From assembly GCA_041751995.1 (NCBI GenBank), contig JBGSHY010000039.1, positions 1 through 64,000 on the forward strand: 64,000 nt of DNA. Reading direction: 5' to 3'. The translations under genes were made by a program, and so were the position numbers. Positions 8,286-17,067 of the stretch are shown piece after piece (position 1 is the stretch's first letter; each line of letters opens with the position of its first letter). A model generated the notes under the pieces. The model was not told where the DNA came from. It did not search any database and worked only from the letters and a program-made list of their open reading frames with translations. Source of the DNA: JANMEX01 sp041751995 (lineage in GTDB: Bacteria > Pseudomonadota > Alphaproteobacteria > Rhizobiales > Rhizobiaceae).

Positions 8286-9785
8286 TCACTGCACCGCCGC
8301 TTGCGCGGCGGAGACAGCGGCAGAATATTGGTTCACGAGATTGTCGACGGACGCTGCCGTGACATCAAACACCGGCGCAGGATAGACGCCGTAGAAGATG
8401 ACCAGAACAATCAGCGGATAGAGAATGACCTTTTCGCGGGTCGACAGGTCGAGCAGCGCCTTGAGGCTGTCCTTCTCGAGCACGCCGAAAATCACGCGGC
8501 GATAGAGATAGAGCGCGTAGGCGGCGGAGAGGATGACGCCGAATGTGGCGAAGAAGGCGACCCAGCTGTTGACCTTGAATATGCCGAGCAGCGTCAGGAA
8601 TTCACCGATGAAGCCGGAGGTGCCGGGCAATCCGACGTTGGCCATGGTGAAGATCATGAAGGCGACGGCGTATTTCGGCATGTTGTTGACGAGACCGCCA
8701 TAGGCCGAAATCTCGCGGGTGTGCATGCGGTCGTAAACGACGCCGACGCAGAGGAACAGCGCGCCGGAGACGAGACCGTGCGACAGCATCTGGAACAATG
8801 CGCCCTGAACGCCCTGCTGGTTGGCGGCGAAAATGCCCATCGTCACGAAGCCCATGTGGGCGACGGATGAATAGGCGATCAGCTTCTTCATGTCCTCCTG
8901 CACCAGCGCCACCAGCGAAGTGTAGATGATGGCGATGACGGACATGGCGTAGACCAGCGGCGCAAGATCGGCGGAGGCCAGCGGGAACATCGGCAGCGAG
9001 AAGCGCAGGAAGCCGTAGCCGCCCATCTTCAGAAGGATTGCCGCCAGGATGACCGAACCCGCCGTCGGCGCTTCAACGTGGGCGTCCGGCAACCAGGTGT
9101 GGACCGGCCACATCGGCATCTTCACCGCGAAAGAGGCAAAGAAGGCGAGCCACAGCCAGAACTGCATCTGCGCCGGGAACTGGTGGGTGAGCAACGCCGT
9201 GATGTCGGTCGTGCCGGACTGCCAGTACATCGCCATGATCGCCAGCAGCATCAGGACGGAGCCGGCGAGCGTGTAGAGGAAGAATTTGAACGAGGCGTAG
9301 ACGCGGCGCTTGCCGCCCCAGACGCCGATGATGATGAACATCGGGATCAGGCCGGCTTCAAAGTACAGATAGAAGACTACGATATCGAGTGCGGTGAACA
9401 CGCCGATCATCAGCGTTTCCAGAATGAGGAACGCGATCATGTAGGCCTTGACGCGCTTGTCCACTTCCCAAGACGCCAGAATGGTGAACGGCATCAGAAA
9501 GGTGGTCAGGATGACGAACAGCATCGAAATGCCGTCAACGCCGACATGATAGGAAATGCCGGAGCCGAGCCACGCGCTCTTCTCAACAAACTGGAAAGCG
9601 GCAGACGCGTTGTCGAAACTGGTCCACAGCGGGATCGACACGAGGAATGTGACGGCCGTCGTCAACAACGCGATCATGCGGATGTTGCGCTTGGCGGCTT
9701 CGCTTTCGCCGTTGATGAACAGGATCAGAAGCACGCCGACGAGCGGCAGGAAAGTGACCGTTGAAATGATGGGCCAGTCGGTCAT
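8286..9785 (-). CDS. nuoM: NADH-quinone oxidoreductase subunit M
   Basis: Antiporter-like proton-pumping subunit of complex I, 499 aa with about 14 membrane helices. Characteristic stretches are FYLYFEAGLIPMFIIIGVWG, which contains the essential TM5 glutamate, and KMPMWPVHTWLPDAHVEAPT with the TM7 lysine. It begins directly after nuoL (no gap) and precedes nuoN by 32 bases. Confidence 0.95.
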   Translation of the reverse strand: MTDWPIISTVTFLPLVGVLLILFINGESEAAKRNIRMIALLTTAVTFLVSIPLWTSFDNASAAFQFVEKSAWLGSGISYHVGVDGISMLFVILTTFLMPFTILASWEVDKRVKAYMIAFLILETLMIGVFTALDIVVFYLYFEAGLIPMFIIIGVWGGKRRVYASFKFFLYTLAGSVLMLLAIMAMYWQSGTTDITALLTHQFPAQMQFWLWLAFFASFAVKMPMWPVHTWLPDAHVEAPTAGSVILAAILLKMGGYGFLRFSLPMFPLASADLAPLVYAMSVIAIIYTSLVALVQEDMKKLIAYSSVAHMGFVTMGIFAANQQGVQGALFQMLSHGLVSGALFLCVGVVYDRMHTREISAYGGLVNNMPKYAVAFMIFTMANVGLPGTSGFIGEFLTLLGIFKVNSWVAFFATFGVILSAAYALYLYRRVIFGVLEKDSLKALLDLSTREKVILYPLIVLVIFYGVYPAPVFDVTAASVDNLVNQYSAAVSAAQAAVQ

Positions 9786-11771
9786 TTAAAGGGAGCTCCC
9801 GATCATCATCCATGTGACCAGCGCAGCAACGCCGATCAGCATGGCAAAGGCATAATGGTAGAGGTAGCCGGTCTGCAGGCGGGTGATCCGGCCAGTCACG
9901 TCCACGACGCGCGCGGAAATGCCGTCGGGGCCAAAGCCGTCGATGACCGTGCCATCACCTTTCTTCCAGAAGAAGCGGCCGATGGCGAAGGCTGGCTTGA
10001 CGAACAGGAAGTCGTAGATTTCGTCAAAATACCACTTGTTGAGCAGGAACTGGTAGAGGCCGTGGTGTTGCGCGGCCAGTTCCTTCGGCGTGTTCGGCGA
10101 GCGGATGTAGAACTGGTATGACAGCAGGAAGCCGCCAAACATGGCGATGAACGGCGTCCACTTTACCAGCAACGGCACATGGTGGAACTCTTCGAGGATC
10201 TTGTTTTCGGCACCGGTGAACAGCGAGCCTTTCCAGAACTCGGCGTATTCGTGGCCGAAGAAATGACCTTCGAACAGGACACCTGCGACCAAGGCGCCGG
10301 CAGCCAGCACGAACAGCGGAACCAGCATAACCAGCGGCGATTCATGCACGTGATGCATGACGTCGTGGCTAGCGCGCTCCTTGCCGTGGAAGGTCATGAA
10401 TATCAGGCGCCACGAGTAGAAGGAGGTGAAGAACGCGGCGACGGCGAGCAGCGTGAAAGCATAGCCCGAGGCTGCGCTTTCGCTGGCGTAGGCGCTTTCG
10501 ATGATGATGTCCTTGGAGAAGAAGCCGGCGGTGCCGATCATCGTGCCCGGTATACCGAGCCCGGTCAGCGCGACCGTACCGATAATCATCATCCAGTAGG
10601 TCGTCGGAATGTATTTGCGCAGGCCGCCCATGTTGCGCATGTCCTGCTCGTTTGACACGGCATGGATCACCGAGCCGGCGCCAAGGAACAGCAGCGCCTT
10701 GAAGAAGGCGTGGGTGAAGAGGTGGAATATCCCGGCGCCATAAGCGCCGAGGCCCAGCGCCACAAACATGTAGCCAAGCTGCGAACAGGTCGAATAGGCG
10801 ATAACGCGCTTGATGTCGTTTTGCACGAGACCGACGGTGGCTGCGAAGAAAGCCGTCGTGGCACCGATGATCGTCACAAAGGTCAGCGCCGTGTGCGACA
10901 ATTCAAAGATCGGCGACAGGCGAGCGACCATGAACACACCGGCGGTGACCATGGTGGCGGCGTGGATAAGCGCGGAGACCGGAGTCGGGCCTTCCATGGC
11001 GTCCGGCAGCCAGGTATGCAGCATGAACTGCGCCGACTTGCCCATTGCTCCCATGAACAGCAGCAGCGCCACGACTGTCACCGCGGACTGCTTGTCGAGC
11101 GCATAGCCAAGGAAGTTCAACGCAACACCCGCATCGGCAGCGCCTTCGGCCGGTAAATAGGTCGCGGCATTGGCGAAGATGGTCTCGAAATTGACCGAGC
11201 CGAACAGGACGAAGACGCCAAAGATGCCGAGCGCAAAGCCGAAATCGCCGACGCGGTTGACGACGAAGGCCTTGATCGCGGCGGCGTTGGCCGAAGGTTT
11301 CTTGAACCAGAAACCGATCAGCAGATAAGAGGCCAAGCCGACGCCTTCCCAGCCGAAGAACATTTGGACGAGATTATCGGCGGTCACCAGCATTAACATG
11401 GCAAACGTGAACAGCGACAGGTAGGCAAAGAAGCGGGGGCGATGCGGATCGTGGTGCATGTAGCCGATCGAATAGACATGCACGAGGCAGGACACGGTGT
11501 TGACGACGACCAGCATGACAGCCGTCAGCGCATCAACCCGCAGCGCCCAGTCCACACTGAGCGAACCCGACTCGATGAACTTCAGCACCGGCACGACCAT
11601 GGCTTCGTTGTGGCCGAGCGCGTAGCCGAAGAACACGACCCAAGACAGGGCGGCGGCGATGATCATGAAGCCGGAGGTGACATATTCGGCCGCTTTCGCG
11701 CCGATGGACGTGCCGAACAGGCCTGCAATCAGGAAGCCGACGAGGGGCAGGAAAACGATGGCGTTGATCAT
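9786..11771 (-). CDS. nuoL: NADH-quinone oxidoreductase subunit L
   Basis: Distal antiporter-like subunit of complex I with the long lateral helix. The 661-aa length fits the family. Motifs seen are MFFGWEGVGLASYLLIGFWF (TM5 glutamate), KSAQFMLHTWLPDAMEGPTP (TM7 lysine) and AYSTCSQLGYMFVALG. The C-terminus (KWYFDEIYDFLFVKPAF onwards) corresponds to the lateral helix and anchor. It follows nuoK by 7 bases and abuts nuoM. Confidence 0.96.
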   Translation of the reverse strand: MINAIVFLPLVGFLIAGLFGTSIGAKAAEYVTSGFMIIAAALSWVVFFGYALGHNEAMVVPVLKFIESGSLSVDWALRVDALTAVMLVVVNTVSCLVHVYSIGYMHHDPHRPRFFAYLSLFTFAMLMLVTADNLVQMFFGWEGVGLASYLLIGFWFKKPSANAAAIKAFVVNRVGDFGFALGIFGVFVLFGSVNFETIFANAATYLPAEGAADAGVALNFLGYALDKQSAVTVVALLLFMGAMGKSAQFMLHTWLPDAMEGPTPVSALIHAATMVTAGVFMVARLSPIFELSHTALTFVTIIGATTAFFAATVGLVQNDIKRVIAYSTCSQLGYMFVALGLGAYGAGIFHLFTHAFFKALLFLGAGSVIHAVSNEQDMRNMGGLRKYIPTTYWMMIIGTVALTGLGIPGTMIGTAGFFSKDIIIESAYASESAASGYAFTLLAVAAFFTSFYSWRLIFMTFHGKERASHDVMHHVHESPLVMLVPLFVLAAGALVAGVLFEGHFFGHEYAEFWKGSLFTGAENKILEEFHHVPLLVKWTPFIAMFGGFLLSYQFYIRSPNTPKELAAQHHGLYQFLLNKWYFDEIYDFLFVKPAFAIGRFFWKKGDGTVIDGFGPDGISARVVDVTGRITRLQTGYLYHYAFAMLIGVAALVTWMMIGSSL

Positions 11772-11778
11772 GATCCGC

Positions 11779-12087
11779 TCATCCCTTCATCATGTTGACG
11801 TCTTCGACCGCGATGGAGCCGCGGTTGCGGAAGAAGACGACGAGAATGGCAAGACCAATGGCTGCTTCCGCAGCAGCGACGGTGAGCACGAACAGGGCGA
11901 AGATCTGGCCAGTCAAATCATTCAGCGCCGCCGAGAAGGCGACGAAGTTGAGATTGACAGCGAGCAGGATCAACTCGACCGACATGAGGATGACGATCAC
12001 GTTCTTGCGGTTCAGGAACACGCCGAACACGCCGAGCGTGAACAAGATGGCCGAGACGGCGAGATAGTGGGAGATGCCGATGGTCAT
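11779..12087 (-). CDS. nuoK: NADH-quinone oxidoreductase subunit K
   Basis: Small 102-aa complex I subunit of three helices, homologous to MrpC and mitochondrial ND4L. The conserved membrane glutamates are present in VILMSVELILLAVN and TVAAAEAAIGLAI. Its length equals the family standard. It sits 2 bases after nuoJ and 7 bases before nuoL. Confidence 0.96.
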   Translation of the reverse strand: MTIGISHYLAVSAILFTLGVFGVFLNRKNVIVILMSVELILLAVNLNFVAFSAALNDLTGQIFALFVLTVAAAEAAIGLAILVVFFRNRGSIAVEDVNMMKG

Positions 12088-12089
12088 GG

Positions 12090-12713
12090 TCAGAGCCCCT
12101 TGCCCGACTGGACGTTTTTCTTGATTTCGATGGCGGTAGCCGGGGTGCGGCCCACCTGCTGCGACACGCTCTGGCGCTTGACGCCGACCTTGTGCTGCAG
12201 CGTCAGGACAATGGCGCCAATCATGGCGACCAGTAGCACGAGACCGGCAATCTGGAAGTAGAAGGCGTATTCCGTGTAAAGCACATTGCCGAGCGCGGCG
12301 GTGTTGGTTGTGGTCGCAATGTCCGGGATCGGTTCTGCGGCCGTTGCAGGCAGGCTCGGCGTGAAGATCGAACCGCCGAGAACGGCGATCAGCTCGAACG
12401 CCAGGACAATGCCGACAAGTGCGCCAATCGGTGCGTATTGCAGCGCGCCCTTTTTCAGTTCGGCAAAGTCGACATCCAGCATCATGACGACGAACAGGAA
12501 CAGCACCGCGACCGCGCCGACATAGACAACCAGCAGGATCATCGCGAGGAATTCAGCGCCGGTCAAAAGGAACAGCGCCGCCGCGTTGAAAAATGTCAGG
12601 ATCAGGAACAGAACCGAGTGCACAGGGTTGCGCGCCGCGATCACCATGAAAGCGCCCGCGATCGCAACAAAGGCGAACAGATAGAAAAATGCCGCTTGTA
12701 ATCCAGTCAGCAT
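12090..12713 (-). CDS. nuoJ: NADH-quinone oxidoreductase subunit J
   Basis: Membrane subunit of complex I (ND6 homologue), 207 aa with five hydrophobic helices, including the VVYVGAVAVLFLFVVMML helix typical of NuoJ. I chose MLTGLQAAFF at 12713, preceded by a GGGGGAAC ribosome site; an in-frame ATG 11 codons earlier adds a charged non-homologous lead. It is separated from nuoI by 124 bases, the largest gap inside the operon. Confidence 0.94.
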   Translation of the reverse strand: MLTGLQAAFFYLFAFVAIAGAFMVIAARNPVHSVLFLILTFFNAAALFLLTGAEFLAMILLVVYVGAVAVLFLFVVMMLDVDFAELKKGALQYAPIGALVGIVLAFELIAVLGGSIFTPSLPATAAEPIPDIATTTNTAALGNVLYTEYAFYFQIAGLVLLVAMIGAIVLTLQHKVGVKRQSVSQQVGRTPATAIEIKKNVQSGKGL

Positions 12714-12804
12714 GGGTTCCCCCGGTTCCTTGTCTCTCCGAGGCAACCTCGCCCCGGTCTGTGTGGCTTGCCGACTCTCGCCGGTAATGCCGCGTGTCTC
12801 TTAA

Positions 12805-12824
12805 GACGGGGTGCTATCCCCGTC
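12805..12824 (-). other. Hairpin in the nuoI-nuoJ gap
   Basis: Perfect 7-base stem GACGGGG/CCCCGTC around a 6-base loop, 14 bases after the nuoI stop, in the only substantial spacer of the nuo operon. It has no T-run on the minus strand, so it is more likely an mRNA processing or stability structure, or a leaky attenuator, than a full terminator. The rest of the 124-base spacer shows nothing recognisable. Confidence 0.4.
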
Positions 12825-12837
12825 CATCCTGTAAATC

Positions 12838-13329
12838 CTACCGGTAAGGCGAATCCAGCGCGATATTCTGCGCGATTTCACGTTCCCAGCGGTCACCGTT
12901 GGCGAGCAGCTTGTTCTTGTCGTAGTACAGCTCTTCGCGGGTTTCGGTGGCGAATTCGAAATTCGGTCCTTCGACGATGGCGTCAACCGGACAGGCTTCC
13001 TGACAGAAGCCGCAGTAGATGCATTTCACCATGTCGATATCGTAGCGCACGGTGCGGCGCGTGCCGTCATTGCGGCGCGGGCCGGCCTCGATGGTGATGG
13101 CCTGCGCCGGGCAGATCGCTTCGCACAGCTTGCATGCGATGCAGCGCTCTTCGCCATTCGGATAGCGGCGCAGCGCATGCTCACCGCGGAACCGCGGCGA
13201 TATCGGGCCTTTTTCATTCGGATAGTTGATCGTGTGCTTGGGCGCGAAAAATTGGCGCATCGTCAAAAAGAACGCGCCGATGAATTCGGTCAAAAGCAGT
13301 GATTTTGCGGCTTGGGCGAGCATGTTCAT
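12838..13329 (-). CDS. nuoI: NADH-quinone oxidoreductase subunit I
   Basis: Peripheral-arm subunit carrying iron-sulfur clusters N6a and N6b. Both 4Fe-4S motifs are complete: CIACKLCEAICP and CIYCGFCQEACP in the 163-aa protein. The start MNMLAQAAKSLLL at 13329 follows GAGGAAACAGAC and gives the usual rhizobial length; a longer frame would overlap the nuoH stop. It lies 10 bases downstream of nuoH. Confidence 0.96.
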   Translation of the reverse strand: MNMLAQAAKSLLLTEFIGAFFLTMRQFFAPKHTINYPNEKGPISPRFRGEHALRRYPNGEERCIACKLCEAICPAQAITIEAGPRRNDGTRRTVRYDIDMVKCIYCGFCQEACPVDAIVEGPNFEFATETREELYYDKNKLLANGDRWEREIAQNIALDSPYR

Positions 13330-13339
13330 GTCTGTTTCC

Positions 13340-14377
13340 TCAAGCCACAAGTTTCAGGAAGGCGGCGGTCGCCACGACCATGAACAGCGAGATCGGCAAA
13401 AACACTTTCCAGCCGAGGCGCATCAATTGGTCATAGCGGTAACGCGGCACCATTGTCTTCACCAAGGCAAACATGAAGAACACCATGCAGACCTTGAGCA
13501 CGAACCAGAACACGCCGGGCACCCAGGTGAACGGCGCGAAATCAAACGGCGGCAGCCATCCGCCGAGGAACAGGATCGTCGTCAGCGCGCACATCAAAAG
13601 AATGGCGATGTATTCGCCCAGCATGAACAGCATGTAGGGGGTCGACGAATATTCGATCATGTGACCGGCGACGAGCTCGGATTCGGCTTCGACCAGATCG
13701 AACGGCGGGCGGTTTGTTTCAGCCAGCGCCGAGATGAAGAAGATGATGAACATCGGGAACAGGCTCAGCCAATGCCAGTCCAGCAGCGATGATCCGAGGC
13801 CGAGGCGCGTGCCGAGACCATCGGTCTGCGACATGACGATGTCGGTGAAGTTGAGCGAGCCGACGCACAGCAGCACGGTGACAATGACGAAGCCGATGGA
13901 GACTTCATAAGACACCATCTGCGCCGCCGAGCGAAGTGCGCCCAGAAACGGATACTTGGAGTTAGAAGCCCAGCCGGCCATGATGACGCCGTAGACTTCA
14001 AGTGACGAGATGGCGAAAACGTAGAGAATGCCGACGTTGATTTCGGCCACCGACCAGCCGGCGTTGAGCGGAATGACAGCCCATGCGGCAAGCGCCAAAA
14101 CGGCCGAAACCAACGGCGCCATCAGGAAAATCGCCTTGTTGGCGCCGGACGGAATGACCGGCTCCTTGAAGACGAATTTCAGCATGTCGGCGAAGGATTG
14201 CAGCAACCCCCAGGGGCCAACGACATTCGGTCCGCGGCGCTGCATCACCGCAGCCCAGATCTTGCGGTCGGCATAGAGAATGAAGGCGGTGAACACCAGC
14301 AGCGCAACAAGCAGCAACAGCGACTGCGCGGCGATGATCAGCAGCGGCCAAACCCATGTCATGAAAAACTCAGCCAT
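13340..14377 (-). CDS. nuoH: NADH-quinone oxidoreductase subunit H
   Basis: Heel subunit of the complex I membrane arm (ND1 homologue) forming much of the quinone chamber. The 345 aa include about eight helices, the signatures RRGPNVVGPWGLLQSFAD and AGWASNSKYPFLGALRSAAQ, and the acidic loop ALAETNRPPFDLVEAESELVAG. It lies 10 bases after nuoG and 10 bases before nuoI. Confidence 0.96.
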   Translation of the reverse strand: MAEFFMTWVWPLLIIAAQSLLLLVALLVFTAFILYADRKIWAAVMQRRGPNVVGPWGLLQSFADMLKFVFKEPVIPSGANKAIFLMAPLVSAVLALAAWAVIPLNAGWSVAEINVGILYVFAISSLEVYGVIMAGWASNSKYPFLGALRSAAQMVSYEVSIGFVIVTVLLCVGSLNFTDIVMSQTDGLGTRLGLGSSLLDWHWLSLFPMFIIFFISALAETNRPPFDLVEAESELVAGHMIEYSSTPYMLFMLGEYIAILLMCALTTILFLGGWLPPFDFAPFTWVPGVFWFVLKVCMVFFMFALVKTMVPRYRYDQLMRLGWKVFLPISLFMVVATAAFLKLVA

Positions 14378-14387
14378 CGTCTGCTTC

Positions 14388-16469
14388 CTATTCCGCAGCC
14401 TGCCGGAACCCGCCCTTGGCGAGCGCCGAACATTCGGCCATGACCGCCGATGCGCGGGCGATCGGGTTGGTCAGGTAAAAGTCTGTAACAGCGCCCTTGA
14501 ACGGCGCCTTGTTGATGCGTCCGCCAAGCTTCGCAGCGTTGGCGACATCATCGGGTGATCCGGCCATGACGGTGCCAAGCGCTGCAAGATGCGGATATTC
14601 GGCATAGAGCGCCGCACGGAGCTGGCCCAGCGAGTCAAATGGCAATTTCTTGCCCAGCACATCGGACAGCGCCCGCAGGATCGCCCAGTCTTCCTTGGCA
14701 TCGCCCGGGGCAAAGCCGGCGCGGGTGGTCATCTGGACGCGGCCTTCGGTATTGACATAGGTGCCGGATTTTTCGGTGTAGGCCGAGCCCGGCAGGATGA
14801 CGTCGGCGCGGTGCGCGCCATTGTCACCGTGCGTGCCCATGTAGACGACGAAGGCGCTGCCGATCTTTTCGGATGACAGTTCATCCGCGCCGGCGAGGAC
14901 CAGAACATCCATCGCGCCCATCATGCCCGACGCGTCCTTGCCGCCCTTGCCCGGCACGAAGCCGATGTCGAGCGCGCCGACGCGTGCGGCCGCGGTGTGA
15001 AGGACGGCAAAGCCGTTCCACTCAGCCGACACGGCATTGACGGATGTTGCGAGCTTTGCGGCGAGGCCCAGAACGGCTGCGCCATCGGCGCGGGCGAGCG
15101 CGCCCTGCCCGATTATGATCAGCGGACGCTCGGCCTTCTTCAGGACCGAGAAGAATTTGCCCTTGCCGTCAGCCAGTTCCTGCAGCGTCTCGACGCCTGC
15201 GCCGAGCACTTCATGGTCATAGCGCAGTTCGCCACTTTCGCCGATCACGCCAATCGGCATGCCGTTGGCGCGCCAAGCCTTGCGGATGCGGGCGTTGAGG
15301 ATGGCGGCTTCGACGCGCGGGTTGGAGCCGATCAGCAACACAGCGTCCGCGTTTTCGATGCCTTCGATGCCGGCGTTGAAAATATAGGAGCCCCGTCCCA
15401 GCATCGGGTCGAGCGCAGCGCCATCCTGACGGCAGTCGATGTTCGACGAGCCAAGCGCGGTCATCAATTGCTTGAGGGCATAGAGTTCCTCGACAGCAGC
15501 CAGATCACCGGCAATTGCGCCGATCTTGTCGCCGGTCGTCTTGGCAACAGCCTTGGCGATTGCGTCAAACGCTTCGGCCCATGTCGCGGGCTGCAGCTTG
15601 GCGCCTTTGCGGACGTAGGGTCTGTCAAGACGTTGGCTGCGCAGGCCGTCGGCGATGAAGCGGGTCTTGTCGGAAATCCATTCCTCGTTGACCGCTTCAT
15701 TGACGCGCGGCAGCACGCGCATGACTTCGCGCCCGCGGGTGTCGACACGGATGGCCGAGCCGACCGCGTCCATCACGTCAATGCTTTCGGTCTTGTTGTA
15801 TTCCCACGGCCGGGCCTGGAATGCCATCGGCTTGGCGGTCAGAGCGCCGACGGGGCACAGGTCAATCACATTGCCCTGCAGTTCGGAGGTCATCGCCTGT
15901 TCGAGATAGGTGGTGATCTCGGCATCCTCACCGCGGCCGGTCAGGCCAAGCTCGGTGATCCCGGCAACTTCGGTGGTGAAGCGGACACAGCGCGTGCAGT
16001 GGATGCAGCGCGTCATCACGGTCTTGACCAGCGGGCCGATGTACTTGTCTTCGACCGCGCGCTTGTTTTCCTGATAGCGGGCACTGTCGCCGCCAAACGC
16101 CATCGCCTGGTCCTGCAAGTCGCACTCGCCGCCCTGATCGCAAATCGGGCAATCAAGAGGATGGTTGATCAGCAAAAATTCCATCACGCCTTCGCGGGCC
16201 TTCTTGACCATAGGCGTGTTGGTGAACATTTCCGGCGCTTCCCCGTTCGGACCGGGGCGCAAGTCACGCACGCCGATGGCGCAGGAAGCCTGGGGCTTGG
16301 GCGGGCCGCCCTTCACTTCGACAAGGCACATGCGGCAGTTGCCGGCCACCGACAGACGCTCATGGAAGCAGAAGCGCGGCACTTCCGCGCCAGCGGCCTC
16401 TGCAGCCTGCAACAGCGTGTAGTGATCGGGAACCTCGACCTCTTTGCCGTCAACTTTCAGTTTTGCCAT
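14388..16469 (-). CDS. nuoG: NADH-quinone oxidoreductase subunit G
   Basis: Large iron-sulfur subunit of complex I, 693 aa. The N-terminal 2Fe-2S domain (CFHERLSVAGNCRMC), the CPICDQGGECDLQD motif, the 4Fe-4S ligands (CIHCTRC, then CPVGAL) and a molybdopterin-oxidoreductase-like domain are present. The shorter length than E. coli NuoG (about 900 aa) is normal for alphaproteobacteria. Its start overlaps the end of the helix-hairpin-helix gene by 13 bases. Confidence 0.95.
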   Translation of the reverse strand: MAKLKVDGKEVEVPDHYTLLQAAEAAGAEVPRFCFHERLSVAGNCRMCLVEVKGGPPKPQASCAIGVRDLRPGPNGEAPEMFTNTPMVKKAREGVMEFLLINHPLDCPICDQGGECDLQDQAMAFGGDSARYQENKRAVEDKYIGPLVKTVMTRCIHCTRCVRFTTEVAGITELGLTGRGEDAEITTYLEQAMTSELQGNVIDLCPVGALTAKPMAFQARPWEYNKTESIDVMDAVGSAIRVDTRGREVMRVLPRVNEAVNEEWISDKTRFIADGLRSQRLDRPYVRKGAKLQPATWAEAFDAIAKAVAKTTGDKIGAIAGDLAAVEELYALKQLMTALGSSNIDCRQDGAALDPMLGRGSYIFNAGIEGIENADAVLLIGSNPRVEAAILNARIRKAWRANGMPIGVIGESGELRYDHEVLGAGVETLQELADGKGKFFSVLKKAERPLIIIGQGALARADGAAVLGLAAKLATSVNAVSAEWNGFAVLHTAAARVGALDIGFVPGKGGKDASGMMGAMDVLVLAGADELSSEKIGSAFVVYMGTHGDNGAHRADVILPGSAYTEKSGTYVNTEGRVQMTTRAGFAPGDAKEDWAILRALSDVLGKKLPFDSLGQLRAALYAEYPHLAALGTVMAGSPDDVANAAKLGGRINKAPFKGAVTDFYLTNPIARASAVMAECSALAKGGFRQAAE

Positions 16470-17062
16470 GTCTGGCCCCCAACATTGCCCGCAAGTGTCG
16501 CGGCTTGCCCCACCCAGTCATCACGCTGGATGCGGCCATTCAAATTCAGTTCGGCGTCAAGTTTGGTCGCTGCAGCACTGTCAAGCGCGGCAATTTGGGC
16601 GAAGGTCGTGACGCCCTTGCGTATCAGCATCTGCTCGAGCTTCGGGCCGATGCCGGAAATCATCTTGAGATCGTTTTCGGCCACGGCAGGCTTTATTGCG
16701 TCTGCTTGTACATTTGCAGGTTTAACTGCCTTCGCCTGCACTGGAGCAACATTGGCTTCAGCTTTTGCGATCGCTTCCGGCTTCGCCGTTTCAGCCTTTG
16801 TAGGCGTAACGGTCTTTGGCACGACCTTCAATGGCATGACCGTTGCGGCCTTTGCCTCCGGCTTCGCGGCGGCAGGCGCCGGTTCGGGCTTTGCCGTTTC
16901 GGCGGCATGGGCTTTCGCGCGGGCAGACATGGCAGACTGCCCGGCAGCTTCCAGAATCTTTGCCGTGGCCGTAAAGCCGGCAAGAGACAGCTTCACCCCC
17001 GCCGAAACCCATTCGGCATAGAGTTTGGCCATCGCATCCTGGCTGTACTTGTCAACGGCCAT
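16457..17062 (-). CDS. Helix-hairpin-helix protein inside the nuo operon (nuoF-nuoG spacer gene)
   Basis: 201-aa protein of unknown function. The N-terminal 45 residues are amphipathic, the middle (about 50-135) is a low-complexity Ala/Lys/Pro/Glu linker, and the last 60 residues form a domain with ISGIGPKLEQML, an HhH-like motif, ending in QRDDWVGQA. The same domain closes NuoE of this operon and, from general knowledge, occurs as a tail on rhizobial ribosomal protein L21. The start at 17062 lies 5 bases after the nuoF stop and the stop overlaps nuoG, so it is cotranslated with complex I subunits. An assembly or accessory role is inference. Confidence 0.8.
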   Translation of the reverse strand: MAVDKYSQDAMAKLYAEWVSAGVKLSLAGFTATAKILEAAGQSAMSARAKAHAAETAKPEPAPAAAKPEAKAATVMPLKVVPKTVTPTKAETAKPEAIAKAEANVAPVQAKAVKPANVQADAIKPAVAENDLKMISGIGPKLEQMLIRKGVTTFAQIAALDSAAATKLDAELNLNGRIQRDDWVGQAATLAGNVGGQTWQN

Positions 17063-17067
17063 CGCGC

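Noticed and set aside
6619..8385. 588-residue plus-strand frame opposite nuoN and birA
   Set aside because: It is a shadow of highly biased minus-strand codons, rich in His/Glu/Asp/Arg, with no domain. nuoN and birA on the other strand are certain.
14997..17021. 674-residue plus-strand frame opposite nuoG and the HhH gene
   Set aside because: Mirror of strongly coding minus-strand DNA; no recognisable protein features.
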